64,000 bases of DNA from an uncultured Prevotellaceae bacterium (GCA_902792635.1 CADBAG010000004.1:89963-153962); one strand, 5' to 3'. Positions 39,655-49,298 are shown, counted from the first letter of the stretch. The notes: generated by a model from the letters alone, not told the origin. Translations and numbers: made by a program.

Positions 39655-40965
39655 ATGCAGTCATTCATCATTGAAGGCGGTCACCAGATTGAGGGGACGA
39701 TCACTCCCCAAGGCGCCAAGAATGAGGCCCTCGAGGTGATCTGCGCCTCGCTCCTTACCAGTGACCCGGTGCGCATCACGAATGTGCCGGATATTCTCGA
39801 TGTCAACAACCTCATCCGTCTGCTGAAGGATGTGGGCGTGAAGGTGACGCGCAATGCACCGCACGACTTCACGTTCCAGGCCGATGATGTCAACCTCGAC
39901 TTCCTCGACAGCGTGGAGTTTGTTCAGAAATGCTCCAAGCTGCGCGGCTCCGTGCTGATGTACGGCCCGCTGCTCGGCCGCTTCGGCAAGGCTACGATCG
40001 CCAAGCCCGGAGGCGACAAGATCGGACGCCGCCGCCTCGACACCCACTTCCTCGGGTTCAAGAACCTCGGGGCGAAGTTTGAGTTTGACGAGGCCCGCAA
40101 CGTCTATCAGATTCATGGCTACCGCCTCAAAGGCACGTACATGCTCCTCGACGAGGCTTCCGTCACGGGTACGGCCAACATCATCATGGCCGCTGTCATG
40201 GCAAAAGGCACCACGACTATCTATCATGCTGCCTGTGAGCCTTATATCCAGCAGCTCTGCCATCTGCTCAACCACATGGGAGCGAACATCTCAGGCATTG
40301 GCAGTAATCTCCTCACCGTCGTCGGCGTGGAGCAGCTTCACGGTGCCGACCACCGTATCCTGCCGGATATGATTGAGGTGGGCTCGTTCATCGGCATGGG
40401 AGCGATGGTAGGCAATGGCCTCCGTATTAAAGATGTGTCAGTGCGCAACCTCGGCCCGATCCCCGATGCTTTCCGCCGCTTAGGCGTGAAGGTGAAGGTG
40501 GAAGGCGACGACCTCGTCATCCCTCATCAGGCTCATTATGTCGTCGACTCGTTTATCGATGGCACCATCATGACGCTCGCCGATGCACCGTGGCCAGGCC
40601 TCACTCCTGACCTGCTCTCCGTGCTCCTCGTCGTAGCCACCCAGGCCCGCGGCACCGTGCTCATCCATCAGAAGATGTTCGAGAGCCGTCTGTTCTTCGT
40701 CGACAAGCTCATCGACATGGGCGCGCAGATCATCCTCTGCGACCCTCACCGCGCCGTCGTCGTGGGTCAGGACCACCGCATCCAGCTCCGTGCAGGCCGC
40801 ATGACGAGCCCCGATATCCGTGCAGGTATCGCCCTGCTCATCGCTGCCATGAATGCCAAAGGCACAAGCCGCATCGAGAACATCGGGCAGATAGACCGTG
40901 GCTATGAAGATATAGAGACACGCCTCAACAAGCTCGGGGCAAACATCAAGCGTGTAGAGGAATAA
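39655..40965 (+). CDS. murA: UDP-N-acetylglucosamine 1-carboxyvinyltransferase with Asp at the Cys115 position
   Basis: 436 residues from the ATG at 39655. Transfers enolpyruvyl from PEP to UDP-GlcNAc, the first committed step of peptidoglycan synthesis. The EPSP-synthase fold is clear (QGAKNEALEVICASLLT, TGTANIIMAAVMAKGTT, PDMIEVGSFIGMGA). The active-site loop reads KPGGDKIGRRRLDTH, so Asp121 replaces the Cys that is alkylated by fosfomycin in most bacteria (E. coli Cys115). Asp keeps activity and gives fosfomycin resistance in Mycobacterium and Chlamydia; resistance here is predicted. Between DUF4290 and rimM in one operon. Confidence 0.98.
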   Translation: MQSFIIEGGHQIEGTITPQGAKNEALEVICASLLTSDPVRITNVPDILDVNNLIRLLKDVGVKVTRNAPHDFTFQADDVNLDFLDSVEFVQKCSKLRGSVLMYGPLLGRFGKATIAKPGGDKIGRRRLDTHFLGFKNLGAKFEFDEARNVYQIHGYRLKGTYMLLDEASVTGTANIIMAAVMAKGTTTIYHAACEPYIQQLCHLLNHMGANISGIGSNLLTVVGVEQLHGADHRILPDMIEVGSFIGMGAMVGNGLRIKDVSVRNLGPIPDAFRRLGVKVKVEGDDLVIPHQAHYVVDSFIDGTIMTLADAPWPGLTPDLLSVLLVVATQARGTVLIHQKMFESRLFFVDKLIDMGAQIILCDPHRAVVVGQDHRIQLRAGRMTSPDIRAGIALLIAAMNAKGTSRIENIGQIDRGYEDIETRLNKLGANIKRVEE

Positions 40966-40995
40966 GATGTTGCGAACATCCATAAACGACTTTAA

Positions 40996-41514
40996 ATGAT
41001 CACATTAGACGACGTTTATCGTATCGGCACTCTCGGCAAGCCACATGGCGTGAAAGGAGAGATAGCCTTCTCGTTCGATGACGATATCTTCGACAGCGAG
41101 GATGCCGACTATCTCTTCATCATGATTGACGGCCTCCTCGTACCTTTCTTTATAGAGGAGTACCGGTTCAGTTCCGATGTCGTGGCACTGATGAAGTTCG
41201 AGGGCATCGACAGTCTCGAGCAGGCGATGTCGCTGACGGGTTGTGACGTCTATTATCCGCGCGACCATGCGGATGCCGACGATGATACCGTGTCGAAGGC
41301 AGAGCTCAATGGCTTCAAGCTCGTCGATGCGGCAAGCGGCCGTGTCGTGGGAACCATCAAAGACCTTGACGACTCCACCGCCAACCTCCTCTTTGTGGTC
41401 GCTACCGACAACGGTGACCGCCTCATCCCCGCCAGTCATGAACTGATCAAAAAGATAGACAAGCATCAGCAGACCATCACCGTGGCTATTCCCGATGGAC
41501 TGTTGGAGATATAA
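40996..41514 (+). CDS. rimM: Ribosome maturation factor RimM
   Basis: 172 residues, normal length. It assists assembly of the 30S head by binding S19 and 16S rRNA. The N-terminal domain begins YRIGTLGKPHGVKGEIAFSF, with the family Gly-Lys-x-His-Gly-x-x-Gly pattern; the PRC-barrel follows from about 95 (LNGFKLVDAASGRVVGTIKD, LIPASHELIKKID). It follows murA by 30 bases on the same strand and precedes CPE-8. Confidence 0.96.
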   Translation: MITLDDVYRIGTLGKPHGVKGEIAFSFDDDIFDSEDADYLFIMIDGLLVPFFIEEYRFSSDVVALMKFEGIDSLEQAMSLTGCDVYYPRDHADADDDTVSKAELNGFKLVDAASGRVVGTIKDLDDSTANLLFVVATDNGDRLIPASHELIKKIDKHQQTITVAIPDGLLEI

Positions 41515-41543
41515 GACTGCCTCGCAACTGCACACGGGGCACA

Positions 41544-41818
41544 CAGCCTCGGAGAGGCTGGCTCTGCATAACCCCAGGCTAAGGAGCGAAGCGACTGCAG
41601 CCTGGGGGTAGAGAGTGCAGGGGGGAGAGACTCACAGCCTCGAAGAGGCTGGCTCTGTATAACCCCAGGCTAAGGAGCGAAGCGACTGCAGCCTGGGGTG
41701 AGGATGGAGCCAGGATTCCCGATCTTCTGCCTCGGAGAGGCAGGCTGCACGATAGTGCGCTATGAACAAACACGACAGTGCGCTATAAAACGAACACGAC
41801 AGTGCACTATAAAACGAA
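41544..41818. repeat. CPE-8, three same-orientation modules plus a 24-base tandem repeat
   Basis: Two direct copies of an h1 CAGCCTC/GAGGCTG plus h2 CCCCAGGC.../GCCTGGGG unit (h2 at about 41571-41608 and 41663-41699), a third h1 CTGCCTC/GAGGCAG, GCACGATAGTGC, and two 24-base direct copies of CACGACAGTGCGCTATAAAA plus CGAA (41771-41794, 41795-41818) just upstream of dxr. Unlike most CPEs it has no inverted right arm. It fills the 328-base gap. Confidence 0.85.
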
Positions 41819-41842
41819 CAAGATGATAAAGTCATTGATACA

Positions 41843-42991
41843 ATGAAGAAACAGATATGTATCCTCGGGTCCACGGGATCCATTGGTACCCAAGCACTCG
41901 ACGTCATCAGCCAGCACCCCGACCTCTATGAGGCCTACGCGCTGACCGCCAACGACAGTTGGGAGAAGCTCGCTGAGCAGGCACGGCAGTACAACCCCGC
42001 CGCCGTGGTCATCGCCAATGAGGCTCACTATGAGGACCTCAAGGCACGCCTCGCCGACACCGACGTGAAGGTCTATGCCGGACACAAGGCCCTGTGCGAG
42101 ATCGTCGAGGCACAGCCCATCGACATGGTGCTCGCTGCCCTCGTCGGCTTCGCAGGCTTCGAGCCTACGATCCGCGCCATCAAAGCCCATAAGAAGATAT
42201 GCCTCGCCAACAAAGAGACGCTCGTCGTGGCCGGTGAGCTCATCCTCAACCTCGTGCAGCAGTATCATGTCGACCTGCTGCCCGTCGACTCCGAGCACTC
42301 CGCTATCTTCCAGTGCCTCGTGGGCGAGGAGATGAACGAGGTGGACAAGATCCTCCTCACCTGCTCCGGCGGTCCCTTCCGCAACTTCACACACGAGCAG
42401 CTCAAGACCGTCACCGCTGCCGATGCCCTCCGTCACCCGACATGGAAGATGGGAGCGAAGATCACCATCGACTCAGCCTCACTCATGAACAAAGGCTTTG
42501 AGGTCATGGAGGCCAAATGGCTCTTCGGCGTGCCCGCTGACCGCATCGAGGTCCTCATCCATCCGCAGAGCGTCGTCCACAGTGGCGTACAGTATAAGGA
42601 TGGAGCCGTGAAGGCGCAGCTCGGCGTGCCCGACATGCGCCTGCCGATACAGTATGCCTTCTCCTTTCCCAAGCGTCTCGACCTGCAGGGCGACCGCCTC
42701 GACCTCTTCAAGGTGCAGAAGCTCGAGTTCTTCAAGCCCGACGTGGAGAAGTTCCCATGCCTCCGCTTAGCTTATGAGGCTATCCACGAAGGTGGCAACA
42801 TGCCGTGTATCCTCAATGCCGCCAACGAAGTAGCAAACGCAGCCTTCCGCCGCGGTGAGTGCTCGTTCCTCGGCATGGCAGACATCATCGCAAAGACGAT
42901 GAAGCAGGCTACATTCGACAAGACACCCGACCTCGACACGTATTTCAAGACCGATGCCGAGGCGCGGAAAATTGCGACATCATTATTATAA
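41843..42991 (+). CDS. dxr: 1-deoxy-D-xylulose 5-phosphate reductoisomerase
   Basis: 382 residues. Converts DXP to MEP with NADPH, the committed step of the MEP isoprenoid pathway. NADPH loop GSTGSIGTQALDVI at 7-20, LANKETLVVAG, metal/substrate residues in DSEHSAIFQCL near 149-159 and TCSGGPFRN, and the C-terminal helices. The next gene, rseP, starts 42 bases downstream, the usual dxr-rseP pair. Supplies isoprenoids including the undecaprenyl carrier used by the wall and glycan genes of this window. Confidence 0.98.
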   Translation: MKKQICILGSTGSIGTQALDVISQHPDLYEAYALTANDSWEKLAEQARQYNPAAVVIANEAHYEDLKARLADTDVKVYAGHKALCEIVEAQPIDMVLAALVGFAGFEPTIRAIKAHKKICLANKETLVVAGELILNLVQQYHVDLLPVDSEHSAIFQCLVGEEMNEVDKILLTCSGGPFRNFTHEQLKTVTAADALRHPTWKMGAKITIDSASLMNKGFEVMEAKWLFGVPADRIEVLIHPQSVVHSGVQYKDGAVKAQLGVPDMRLPIQYAFSFPKRLDLQGDRLDLFKVQKLEFFKPDVEKFPCLRLAYEAIHEGGNMPCILNAANEVANAAFRRGECSFLGMADIIAKTMKQATFDKTPDLDTYFKTDAEARKIATSLL

Positions 42992-43033
42992 TATAATCAT
43001 CCCTTTGCTTAAAACAAACGACTAAAATAATCA

Positions 43034-44473
43034 ATGGAAGTATTCCTCATAAAACTCCTGCAGTTCATCCTCTCCATCTCACTGTTAGTACTCCTTCACG
43101 AAGGTGGTCACATGCTCGCCTCGAAGCTCTTCGGCGTGCGTGTGGAGAAGTTCTTTATCTTCTTCGATGTCGCTATCGGCAAGTGGAGCGGCAAGCTCTT
43201 CAGTTTCAAGCCCCGCAACAGTGATACTGAGTACGGCATGGGCTGGCTCCCTCTCGGCGGATATTGTAAGATTGCCGGCATGATCGATGAGAGCATGGAC
43301 ACTGAGCAGATGAAACGTGACCCACAGCCCTGGGAGTTCCGCACGAAACCCGCGTGGCAGCGACTCATCATCATGGTGGCCGGTGTGACGGTCAACTTCG
43401 TCCTCGCCCTCTTCATCTATTCGATGATCATGTTCCACTGGGGCGACAGCTATATCCGTGTGGCCGACATGTCCATGGGTATGAAATTCAACAAAGAGGC
43501 TAAGTCATATGGTTTCCAAGACCACGACATCCTCCTTGGCACGAATAAGCGTGCATTCAAGGACTTCAATGCCGACGTGTTCCGTGACCTCTCCGAGGCC
43601 CAATATTGCGATGTGCTGCGTGGCGGCAAGAAGGTGCGTGTCAACCTCCCGGGCGACATCAACCTGCTCAATATGCTGAAGACGACCCCGAAGTTCGTCA
43701 CGCCTTTCGTTCCTGCCGTGGCCGATACCGTGCTACAGCGGATGCCTATTACGGAAGACAGTAAAGACTCTATCGAGACACCGGCATGGAAGATCGGCAT
43801 GCGCAAGGGTGACAAGATCCTCGCTGTCAACGGCAAGGCCATCGACTCTTACAACGAGTTTACGGAAGCCATCGGCGTCATCAGTGATGAACTGGCTGCA
43901 ACGAGCTCGCACCGCGACAGTCTGAAGCTGCGCACCGTGTCGCTCGTCATCGAGAAAGCCGGAGCTGGTGCCAAGAGAGATACCGTCACTGCGATGCTCA
44001 CCCCCGATGCTAAGCTCGGCTTTGCTGTGGGTGGTCCCGACTATCTCTACCGCAACAAGGTGACACACGTATCCTATGGCTTCTTGGAGAGTTTCCCCGC
44101 CGGTATCAAATATGGCTGGGACGTGCTCGCAGGCTATGTGAGCGACATGAAATATGTGTTCACGGCAGAAGGAGCGAAGAGCCTCGGCGGCTTCGGAGCC
44201 ATCGGATCGCTCTTCCCGCAGACCTGGGACTGGCATGCCTTCTGGATGATGACAGCGTTCCTGAGTATCATCCTCGCTTTCATGAACATCTTGCCTATCC
44301 CAGCGCTCGACGGTGGTCATGTGCTGTTCCTGCTCTATGAGATCATCACGCGCCGCAAGCCTTCGGAGAAGTTCCTCATACGCGCAGAATATATCGGCAT
44401 CACGATCCTCGTCCTGCTGATGATCGTCGCCAACCTCAACGACATCCTCCGCTGGATCGGAATCATGTCGTAA
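43034..44473 (+). CDS. rseP: Site-2 intramembrane metalloprotease RseP
   Basis: 479 residues, with the metalloprotease motif HEGGH at 22-26 in the first membrane helix, a C-terminal MNILPIPALDGGHVLF in a late helix (third zinc ligand Asp), and two PDZ-like regions between (about 130-330, with KGDKILAVNGKAID in the second). It cleaves anti-sigma factors or leftover signal peptides within the membrane. The interdomain is longer than in E. coli, as common in Bacteroidetes. Co-transcribed with dxr; CPE-9 follows. Confidence 0.96.
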   Translation: MEVFLIKLLQFILSISLLVLLHEGGHMLASKLFGVRVEKFFIFFDVAIGKWSGKLFSFKPRNSDTEYGMGWLPLGGYCKIAGMIDESMDTEQMKRDPQPWEFRTKPAWQRLIIMVAGVTVNFVLALFIYSMIMFHWGDSYIRVADMSMGMKFNKEAKSYGFQDHDILLGTNKRAFKDFNADVFRDLSEAQYCDVLRGGKKVRVNLPGDINLLNMLKTTPKFVTPFVPAVADTVLQRMPITEDSKDSIETPAWKIGMRKGDKILAVNGKAIDSYNEFTEAIGVISDELAATSSHRDSLKLRTVSLVIEKAGAGAKRDTVTAMLTPDAKLGFAVGGPDYLYRNKVTHVSYGFLESFPAGIKYGWDVLAGYVSDMKYVFTAEGAKSLGGFGAIGSLFPQTWDWHAFWMMTAFLSIILAFMNILPIPALDGGHVLFLLYEIITRRKPSEKFLIRAEYIGITILVLLMIVANLNDILRWIGIMS

Positions 44474-44500
44474 AGAATTCCAAGGTATGGTTGCAGGGGG

Positions 44501-44958
44501 CTGCCCCGCACCACGAAGAGGTGACACACGGTTAGCACGAAGCACCTCGAAGAGGTGACACACGGTTAGCACGCGGGAGGCGTCACAGCACCTCGAAGAG
44601 GTGCCACACGGTTAGCCCCACGTGAGGCGTAGCCGAAACGTGGGGTTGGAATGGTGCTGACGACCTGACTACCGGCCTCGAAGAGGGCGAACATGGTCGG
44701 GTGTGAGGTAACCATGTTCGCCCTCTTCGAGGCCGGAAATCAGGTCGTCGCCCTTCATCACCACCCCAGGTTACGTCGCTGCGCTCCTCACCTGGGGCTA
44801 ACCATGTTCGACCTCTCCGAGGTCGTAACCTCACCTGGGGCTAACCATGTTCGACCTCTCCGAGGTTGTAACCTCACCTGGGGGCTAACCATGTTCGACA
44901 TCTCCGAGGTCGTAACCTCATCTGGAGCCGCCCCTGTTCGACCTCTCCGAGGTCGTAT
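44501..44958. repeat. CPE-9 with a four-copy 43-base array in the right arm
   Basis: Left: two truncated h1 modules, then h1 GCACCTC/GAGGTGC, h2 CCCCACGT/ACGTGGGG, inverted GGCCTC modules and h2 CCCCAGGT/ACCTGGGG. Right: four direct copies of a 43-base unit (44786-44828, 44829-44871, 44872-44915, 44916-44957), each holding the 3' end of h2 and a reversed h1 CGACCTC/GAGGTCG. It occupies most of the 611-base gap between rseP and dsbD. The rest (44959-45084) is AT-rich with no recognisable element; the dsbD promoter must be there but does not match consensus. Confidence 0.88.
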
Positions 44959-45084
44959 CGAATGGTAGCAACAGCGTTAAAAAACAATAATATTACAAGA
45001 ATGTAATACCCCATTCTGACGATAACGCGTATTAAGAAGTAGAAACATAAAACAACTTAGTATTAGTAAGGAGATTCAACAGAA

Positions 45085-47187
45085 ATGAAAAAACTGATGA
45101 CCCTGGCTCTGCTGATGCTCGTCACCATCATGGCCAACGCTCAAATGCTTGATCCGGTGAAGTTCTCTTCAACCCTGAAGACGGACAACACGGCAGAGGG
45201 CGAGATCATTTTTACAGGTAGAATAGAAAAAGGATGGCACGTCTACAGTACCGGTCTCGGTGCTGACGGGCCTATCTCTGCCACCTTCAACGTCAATAAG
45301 CTCGATGGTGTCCAGCTCGTCGGCAAGCTTCAGCCCCGCGGTCACGAGATCAAGAGCTACGACAAGCTCTTTGGCATGACGCTCCGTTACTTCGAAGGTA
45401 GCGTGACATTCGTGCAGAAGGTGAAGTTCACCAAGCCAAACTATAAGATCGACGCTTACCTCGAGTATGGTGCCTGCAACGACCAGAACTGCATGCCGCC
45501 GACGAGTGTCGACATCAAGAAAGCCGGCAAGAGCCCCGCGGTGGCTAATGACGTAAAAAAAAACGCTGATACACCAAACGGCGCGCAAGACACAGCGCAG
45601 GACCCTGCATTGAACGATGAGACGGTAGACGGCACAGATGCCAACGCCCTCGCTGCTTCAGCCGACTCACTGAAAGCTGACTCCATGGCCCAGGCCAATG
45701 AGGCCGCCGCAGCATCGCTCTCTCAAGCTGACAAGGATGCACTGTGGAAGCCGGTCATCAACCAGCTCCAGCAGTTTGGCGGTGCCAACGACATAGCAAA
45801 CCATTCACTACTCTACATCTTCCTGATGGGAATAGTGGGTGGTTTGTTGGCTTTAGTCATGCCCTGTATCTGGCCTATCATCCCGATGACGGTCAGTTTC
45901 TTCCTCAAACGTTCTAAGGACAACAAGGCGCGCGGCGTGCGCGATGCCGTCATCTATGGCATCTCCATCGTCGTCATCTACCTCGCCTTGGGTATCGGCG
46001 TGACGGCTATCTTCGGTCCGTCAACGCTCAATGCCCTCTCTACGAACGCCATCTTCAACATCTTCCTCTTCCTCCTGCTCGTGATCTTCGCAGTCAGCTT
46101 CTTCGGCTGGTTCGAGATCAAACTACCGGACAGCTGGGCTAACAAGGTGGACAACAAGGCCTCGAGCACGACCGGTCTCATCTCGATCTTCCTGATGGCC
46201 TTTACGCTCGTGCTCGTGAGTTTCTCCTGCACAGCGCCGATCATCGGCCTGCTGCTCGTTCAGACCGTGACCTCGGGCGACTGGCTCGCTCCCGCCATCG
46301 GCATGTTCGGCTTCGCCATCGCCTTGGCAGTGCCGTTCGCACTCTTCGCCATGTTCCCCACACTGATGAAGAAGAGTCCGAAGAGCGGCTCGTGGATGGA
46401 TCAGATCAAGGTTGTCTTAGGCTTCGTTGAGCTCGCCTTCTCACTGAAGTTCCTCTCCGTGGCTGACCTCGCCTACGGCTGGCATATCATGGACCGTGAG
46501 GTCTTCCTCGCCCTGTGGATCGTCATCTTCGGCGCCCTCGGTGCTTACCTCGTGGGCTGGCTGAAGTTCCAGCAAGATGCCATCGGCGGCGACCTTCAGA
46601 AGCCGATGCCAGTGCCCGCCATCATGCTCGGCCTCTGCTCCTTCGCTTTCGCCATCTATATGATCCCGGGTCTGTGGGGCGCTCCGTGCAAGGCTGTGTC
46701 GGCTTTCGCTCCACCTATCACCACACAAGATTTCAACCTCAACAACCATGTCGTAGAGGCTAAATATAAAGATTATGAGGCCGGCATGGCCGCCGCTAAG
46801 GCTGAAGGCAAGCCGGTAATGCTCGACTTCACGGGCTTCGGCTGCGTCAACTGCCGTAAGATGGAGGCTGCTGTATGGACCGATCCGTCCGTAGCTGAGA
46901 AGCTTGAGAAGGACTATGTGCTCATCTCCCTCTATGTCGATGACAAGACGAAGTTGCCTGAGCCTATCGAGGTGACGCTCCCCAATGGTCAGAAGCGCAC
47001 GCTGCGCACCGTCGGTGACAAGTGGAGCTATCTCCAGAGTCATAAGTTCGGTGCCAACGCTCAGCCGTTCTATGTGACGCTCGACAACGAGGGTAACGTC
47101 CTCTCCGGCTCCTTCTCTTACAAGGAGGATATCAAGGCATACCTCGACTTCCTGAACAAGGGGTTGGAGAAATATAAAAACAAGTAG
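45085..47187 (+). CDS. dsbD: DsbD-type thiol:disulfide interchange protein
   Basis: 700 residues. Signal peptide about 1-19 (LALLMLVTIMANA), N-terminal DsbD-alpha-like beta domain (25-150, with ACNDQNCMPP as its redox cysteines), a low-complexity linker (155-235), eight membrane helices (about 240-540, with MPCIWPIIPM and SFSCTAPIIG carrying the membrane cysteines) and a C-terminal thioredoxin domain with CVNC at 587-590. It carries electrons from cytoplasmic thioredoxin to periplasmic proteins. A GGAG site precedes the ATG. Stands alone between two repeat gaps. Confidence 0.96.
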   Translation: MKKLMTLALLMLVTIMANAQMLDPVKFSSTLKTDNTAEGEIIFTGRIEKGWHVYSTGLGADGPISATFNVNKLDGVQLVGKLQPRGHEIKSYDKLFGMTLRYFEGSVTFVQKVKFTKPNYKIDAYLEYGACNDQNCMPPTSVDIKKAGKSPAVANDVKKNADTPNGAQDTAQDPALNDETVDGTDANALAASADSLKADSMAQANEAAAASLSQADKDALWKPVINQLQQFGGANDIANHSLLYIFLMGIVGGLLALVMPCIWPIIPMTVSFFLKRSKDNKARGVRDAVIYGISIVVIYLALGIGVTAIFGPSTLNALSTNAIFNIFLFLLLVIFAVSFFGWFEIKLPDSWANKVDNKASSTTGLISIFLMAFTLVLVSFSCTAPIIGLLLVQTVTSGDWLAPAIGMFGFAIALAVPFALFAMFPTLMKKSPKSGSWMDQIKVVLGFVELAFSLKFLSVADLAYGWHIMDREVFLALWIVIFGALGAYLVGWLKFQQDAIGGDLQKPMPVPAIMLGLCSFAFAIYMIPGLWGAPCKAVSAFAPPITTQDFNLNNHVVEAKYKDYEAGMAAAKAEGKPVMLDFTGFGCVNCRKMEAAVWTDPSVAEKLEKDYVLISLYVDDKTKLPEPIEVTLPNGQKRTLRTVGDKWSYLQSHKFGANAQPFYVTLDNEGNVLSGSFSYKEDIKAYLDFLNKGLEKYKNK

Positions 47188-47221
47188 TTGGCCCCACCCC
47201 TACCCCTACAGGCCCCACCCC

Positions 47222-47248
47222 TACCCCTCCCCCATCCAGGGGAGGGAG
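47222..47248. repeat. C-rich/G-rich hairpin, second copy
   Basis: CCCTCCCC, loop CATCCA and GGGGAGGG, preceded by GGCCCCACCCCTACCCCTACA repeats; the same hairpin and lead type as at 8482-8511. It directly follows dsbD and may mark transcript ends. Confidence 0.6.
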
Positions 47249-47290
47249 AGATTACACTGCTTGCAGGAGACAGGCACTGGGCGGGCGCTC

Positions 47291-47830
47291 GCACCTCGGA
47301 GAGGAGCCACATGGTTAGCCCCAGGTAAGGAGCGCAGCGACGTAACCTGGGGTGGTGATGAAGGCCGACAACCTGACCTCCGGCCTCGAAGAGGGCGAAC
47401 ATGGTCATTTTTTGCCCAGCACCCAGCCAAGGTTCGCCCTCTCCGAGGCCGGATTGCAACGGAACCACACCGGACCTCAACCCCACGTTACGGCTACGCC
47501 TCACGTGGGGCTAACCGTGTGCGACCTCTCCGAGGTCGTTACCTCACCTGGACACACGGTCAACACGAAGCACCTCGGAGAGGTGCCACATGGTTAGCCC
47601 CAGGTAAGGAGCGCAGCGACGTAACCTGGGGTTAGGTGATGCCCGGTTGAACTGATTTCCGGCCTCGAAGAGGGCGAACATGGGCGGGATGCAGGTTAGA
47701 ACTGTGGGTGTCTAAACCATGTTCGCCCTCTCCGAGGCCGACAGGACAGGTACTATGCCTCCAATAGCCCCAGGTTGCGTCGCTGCGCTCCTTACCTGGG
47801 GCTAACCATGTACAACCTCTTCGAGGTTGA
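47291..47830. repeat. CPE-10a and CPE-10b, two adjacent elements
   Basis: The 679-base gap between dsbD and cyuA holds two back-to-back elements. 10a (47291-47540): h2 CCCCAGGT/ACCTGGGG left, inverted GGCCTC modules, h2 CCCCACGT/ACGTGGGG right (47481-47510), h1 CGACCTC/GAGGTCG. 10b (about 47568-47829): h1 GCACCTC/GAGGTGC, then CCCCAGGT/ACCTGGGG h2 modules in both arms in inverted orientation, ending with h1 AACCTC/GAGGTT. 10a has the orientation of CPE-7; 10b is symmetric. No other feature is visible. Confidence 0.9.
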
Positions 47831-47866
47831 TACCTTCTGTAAACTGGAACAATAAATAATAATACA

Positions 47867-49162
47867 ATGCTTGATAAATCGATACGCGAACAGATCATTG
47901 AACTGATCCACCAACAGGTGGTGCCTGCCGTGGGCTGTACCGAACCCATGGCTGTGGCTCTCTGTGCGGCACGCGCCACAGAGGACCTGTGCCGGCGGCC
48001 GGAACATATCAAGGTGCTGCTTAGCGGTAATATGCTGAAGAACGCCATGGGAGTGGGAATTCCCGGCACGGGGATGATCGGCCTGCCTATCGCCGTAGCG
48101 CTCGGCGCTATTGTCGGCAAGAGCGAGTACCAGCTTGAGGTCATCAAAGACCTCACGTCCGAGACACTCGAGGAAGGCAAGCAGTTCATCAGTGACCCAA
48201 GTCGTATCGACATCAAACTCAAGGAGAATATCACTGAGAAACTCTATATCGAGGTGACCTGCACAGCGGGTGACGACTCTGCCACCGCTATCATCGCTGG
48301 CAACCACACGAACTTCGTCTACGAGGAGCGTAACGGCAAGGTGCTGCTCGACAAGCGCAAATGCCTCGGGAAGGAGACGGAAGCCAAGGCCTTGGACCTC
48401 AACATGAAGACCGTGTGGGAGTTCGCCACGACGACCCCGCTCGACGAGATCCGGTTCATGCTCTCCGCGCGCGACTACAACATCCATGCAGCCGAGGAGA
48501 GTAAGAAAGGCAACTATGGTCACTGCCTCGGCAAGACCATCGACCGTCCGCTTAGCCACGGCATCTTCGGTGACTCTATCTTCTCGCATATCATCTCCGA
48601 GACGGCCCTCGCCTGCGACGCTCGTATGGGCGGTGCCATGATTCCCGTGATGAGCAACAGCGGCTCGGGCAATCAGGGCATCTGTGCCACGAACCCCGTG
48701 GCAGTCTTCGCCAAGGAGAATGAGAACACCGAGGAGGAGCTCATCCGTGCCCTCACGCTCTCCCATCTCACGGCTATCTACATCAAGCAGAGCCTCGGCA
48801 CGCTGTCAGCCCTCTGCGGCTGTGTCGTGGCGAGCACGGGAGCCAGCTGCGGCATCGTCTACCTCATGGGTGGCGACTACAGTCGGGTGTGTGCAGCCAT
48901 CCAGAACATGGTGGCGAACCTCACAGGTATGATCTGCGACGGCGCCAAGCCTTCGTGCAGCATCAAGATTTGCTCCGGCGTGTCCTCAGCCCTGCTCTCC
49001 GCCCTCCTCTCCATGCAGCACCATCAGGTGACATCAGCGGAGGGCATCGTCGACGACGATGTCGACAAGAGCATCCATAACCTCACGTCAATCGGCAAAG
49101 AGGCCATGAACCCCACCGATGACATGGTGCTCGACATCATGACGCATAAAAACAATTGCTAA
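47867..49162 (+). CDS. cyuA: CyuA/UPF0597-family L-cysteine desulfidase (serine dehydratase alpha-like)
   Basis: 431 residues. The family, formerly UPF0597 (YhaM), is a 4Fe-4S enzyme that degrades L-cysteine to pyruvate, ammonia and sulfide. The signature starts PAVGCTEPMAVALCAARA (13-35), with GIPGTGMIGLPIAVALGAI, NSGSGNQGICATNPV, and C-terminal cysteines in CGCVVASTGASCGIVYLMGG and GAKPSCSIKICSG that would ligate the cluster. Cytoplasmic. Monocistronic, with the CPE-10 pair upstream, so no promoter could be assigned. Function in amino-acid catabolism or sulfide release is inferred from homologues. Confidence 0.93.
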   Translation: MLDKSIREQIIELIHQQVVPAVGCTEPMAVALCAARATEDLCRRPEHIKVLLSGNMLKNAMGVGIPGTGMIGLPIAVALGAIVGKSEYQLEVIKDLTSETLEEGKQFISDPSRIDIKLKENITEKLYIEVTCTAGDDSATAIIAGNHTNFVYEERNGKVLLDKRKCLGKETEAKALDLNMKTVWEFATTTPLDEIRFMLSARDYNIHAAEESKKGNYGHCLGKTIDRPLSHGIFGDSIFSHIISETALACDARMGGAMIPVMSNSGSGNQGICATNPVAVFAKENENTEEELIRALTLSHLTAIYIKQSLGTLSALCGCVVASTGASCGIVYLMGGDYSRVCAAIQNMVANLTGMICDGAKPSCSIKICSGVSSALLSALLSMQHHQVTSAEGIVDDDVDKSIHNLTSIGKEAMNPTDDMVLDIMTHKNNC

Positions 49163-49298
49163 GGAAATAATTGTTAATCAATAATTGTTAATTACGCAAG
49201 GAATAACATAAAGAACACTAAAAGAAGTAACAAACGGCTCTCTTTGGCGTTCTATTTGTATAGATAGATTTGTAATTCTCTCTTATATTCACTTTTTT
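49163..49298. repeat. Spacer with two direct copies of AATAATTGTTAAT
   Basis: The 13-base sequence AATAATTGTTAAT occurs at 49166-49178 and 49180-49192, starting three bases after the cyuA stop codon. The rest of the spacer up to the terminator is AT-rich with no clear element. Confidence 0.7.

Noticed and set aside
44693-44968. Open frames within CPE elements giving peptides rich in PLRGR, TWLAPG and SEVV
   Set aside because: The same peptides arise in several frames and on both strands at every CPE, change frame between copies and are produced by the hairpin sequences. The evidence favours structure, not coding.
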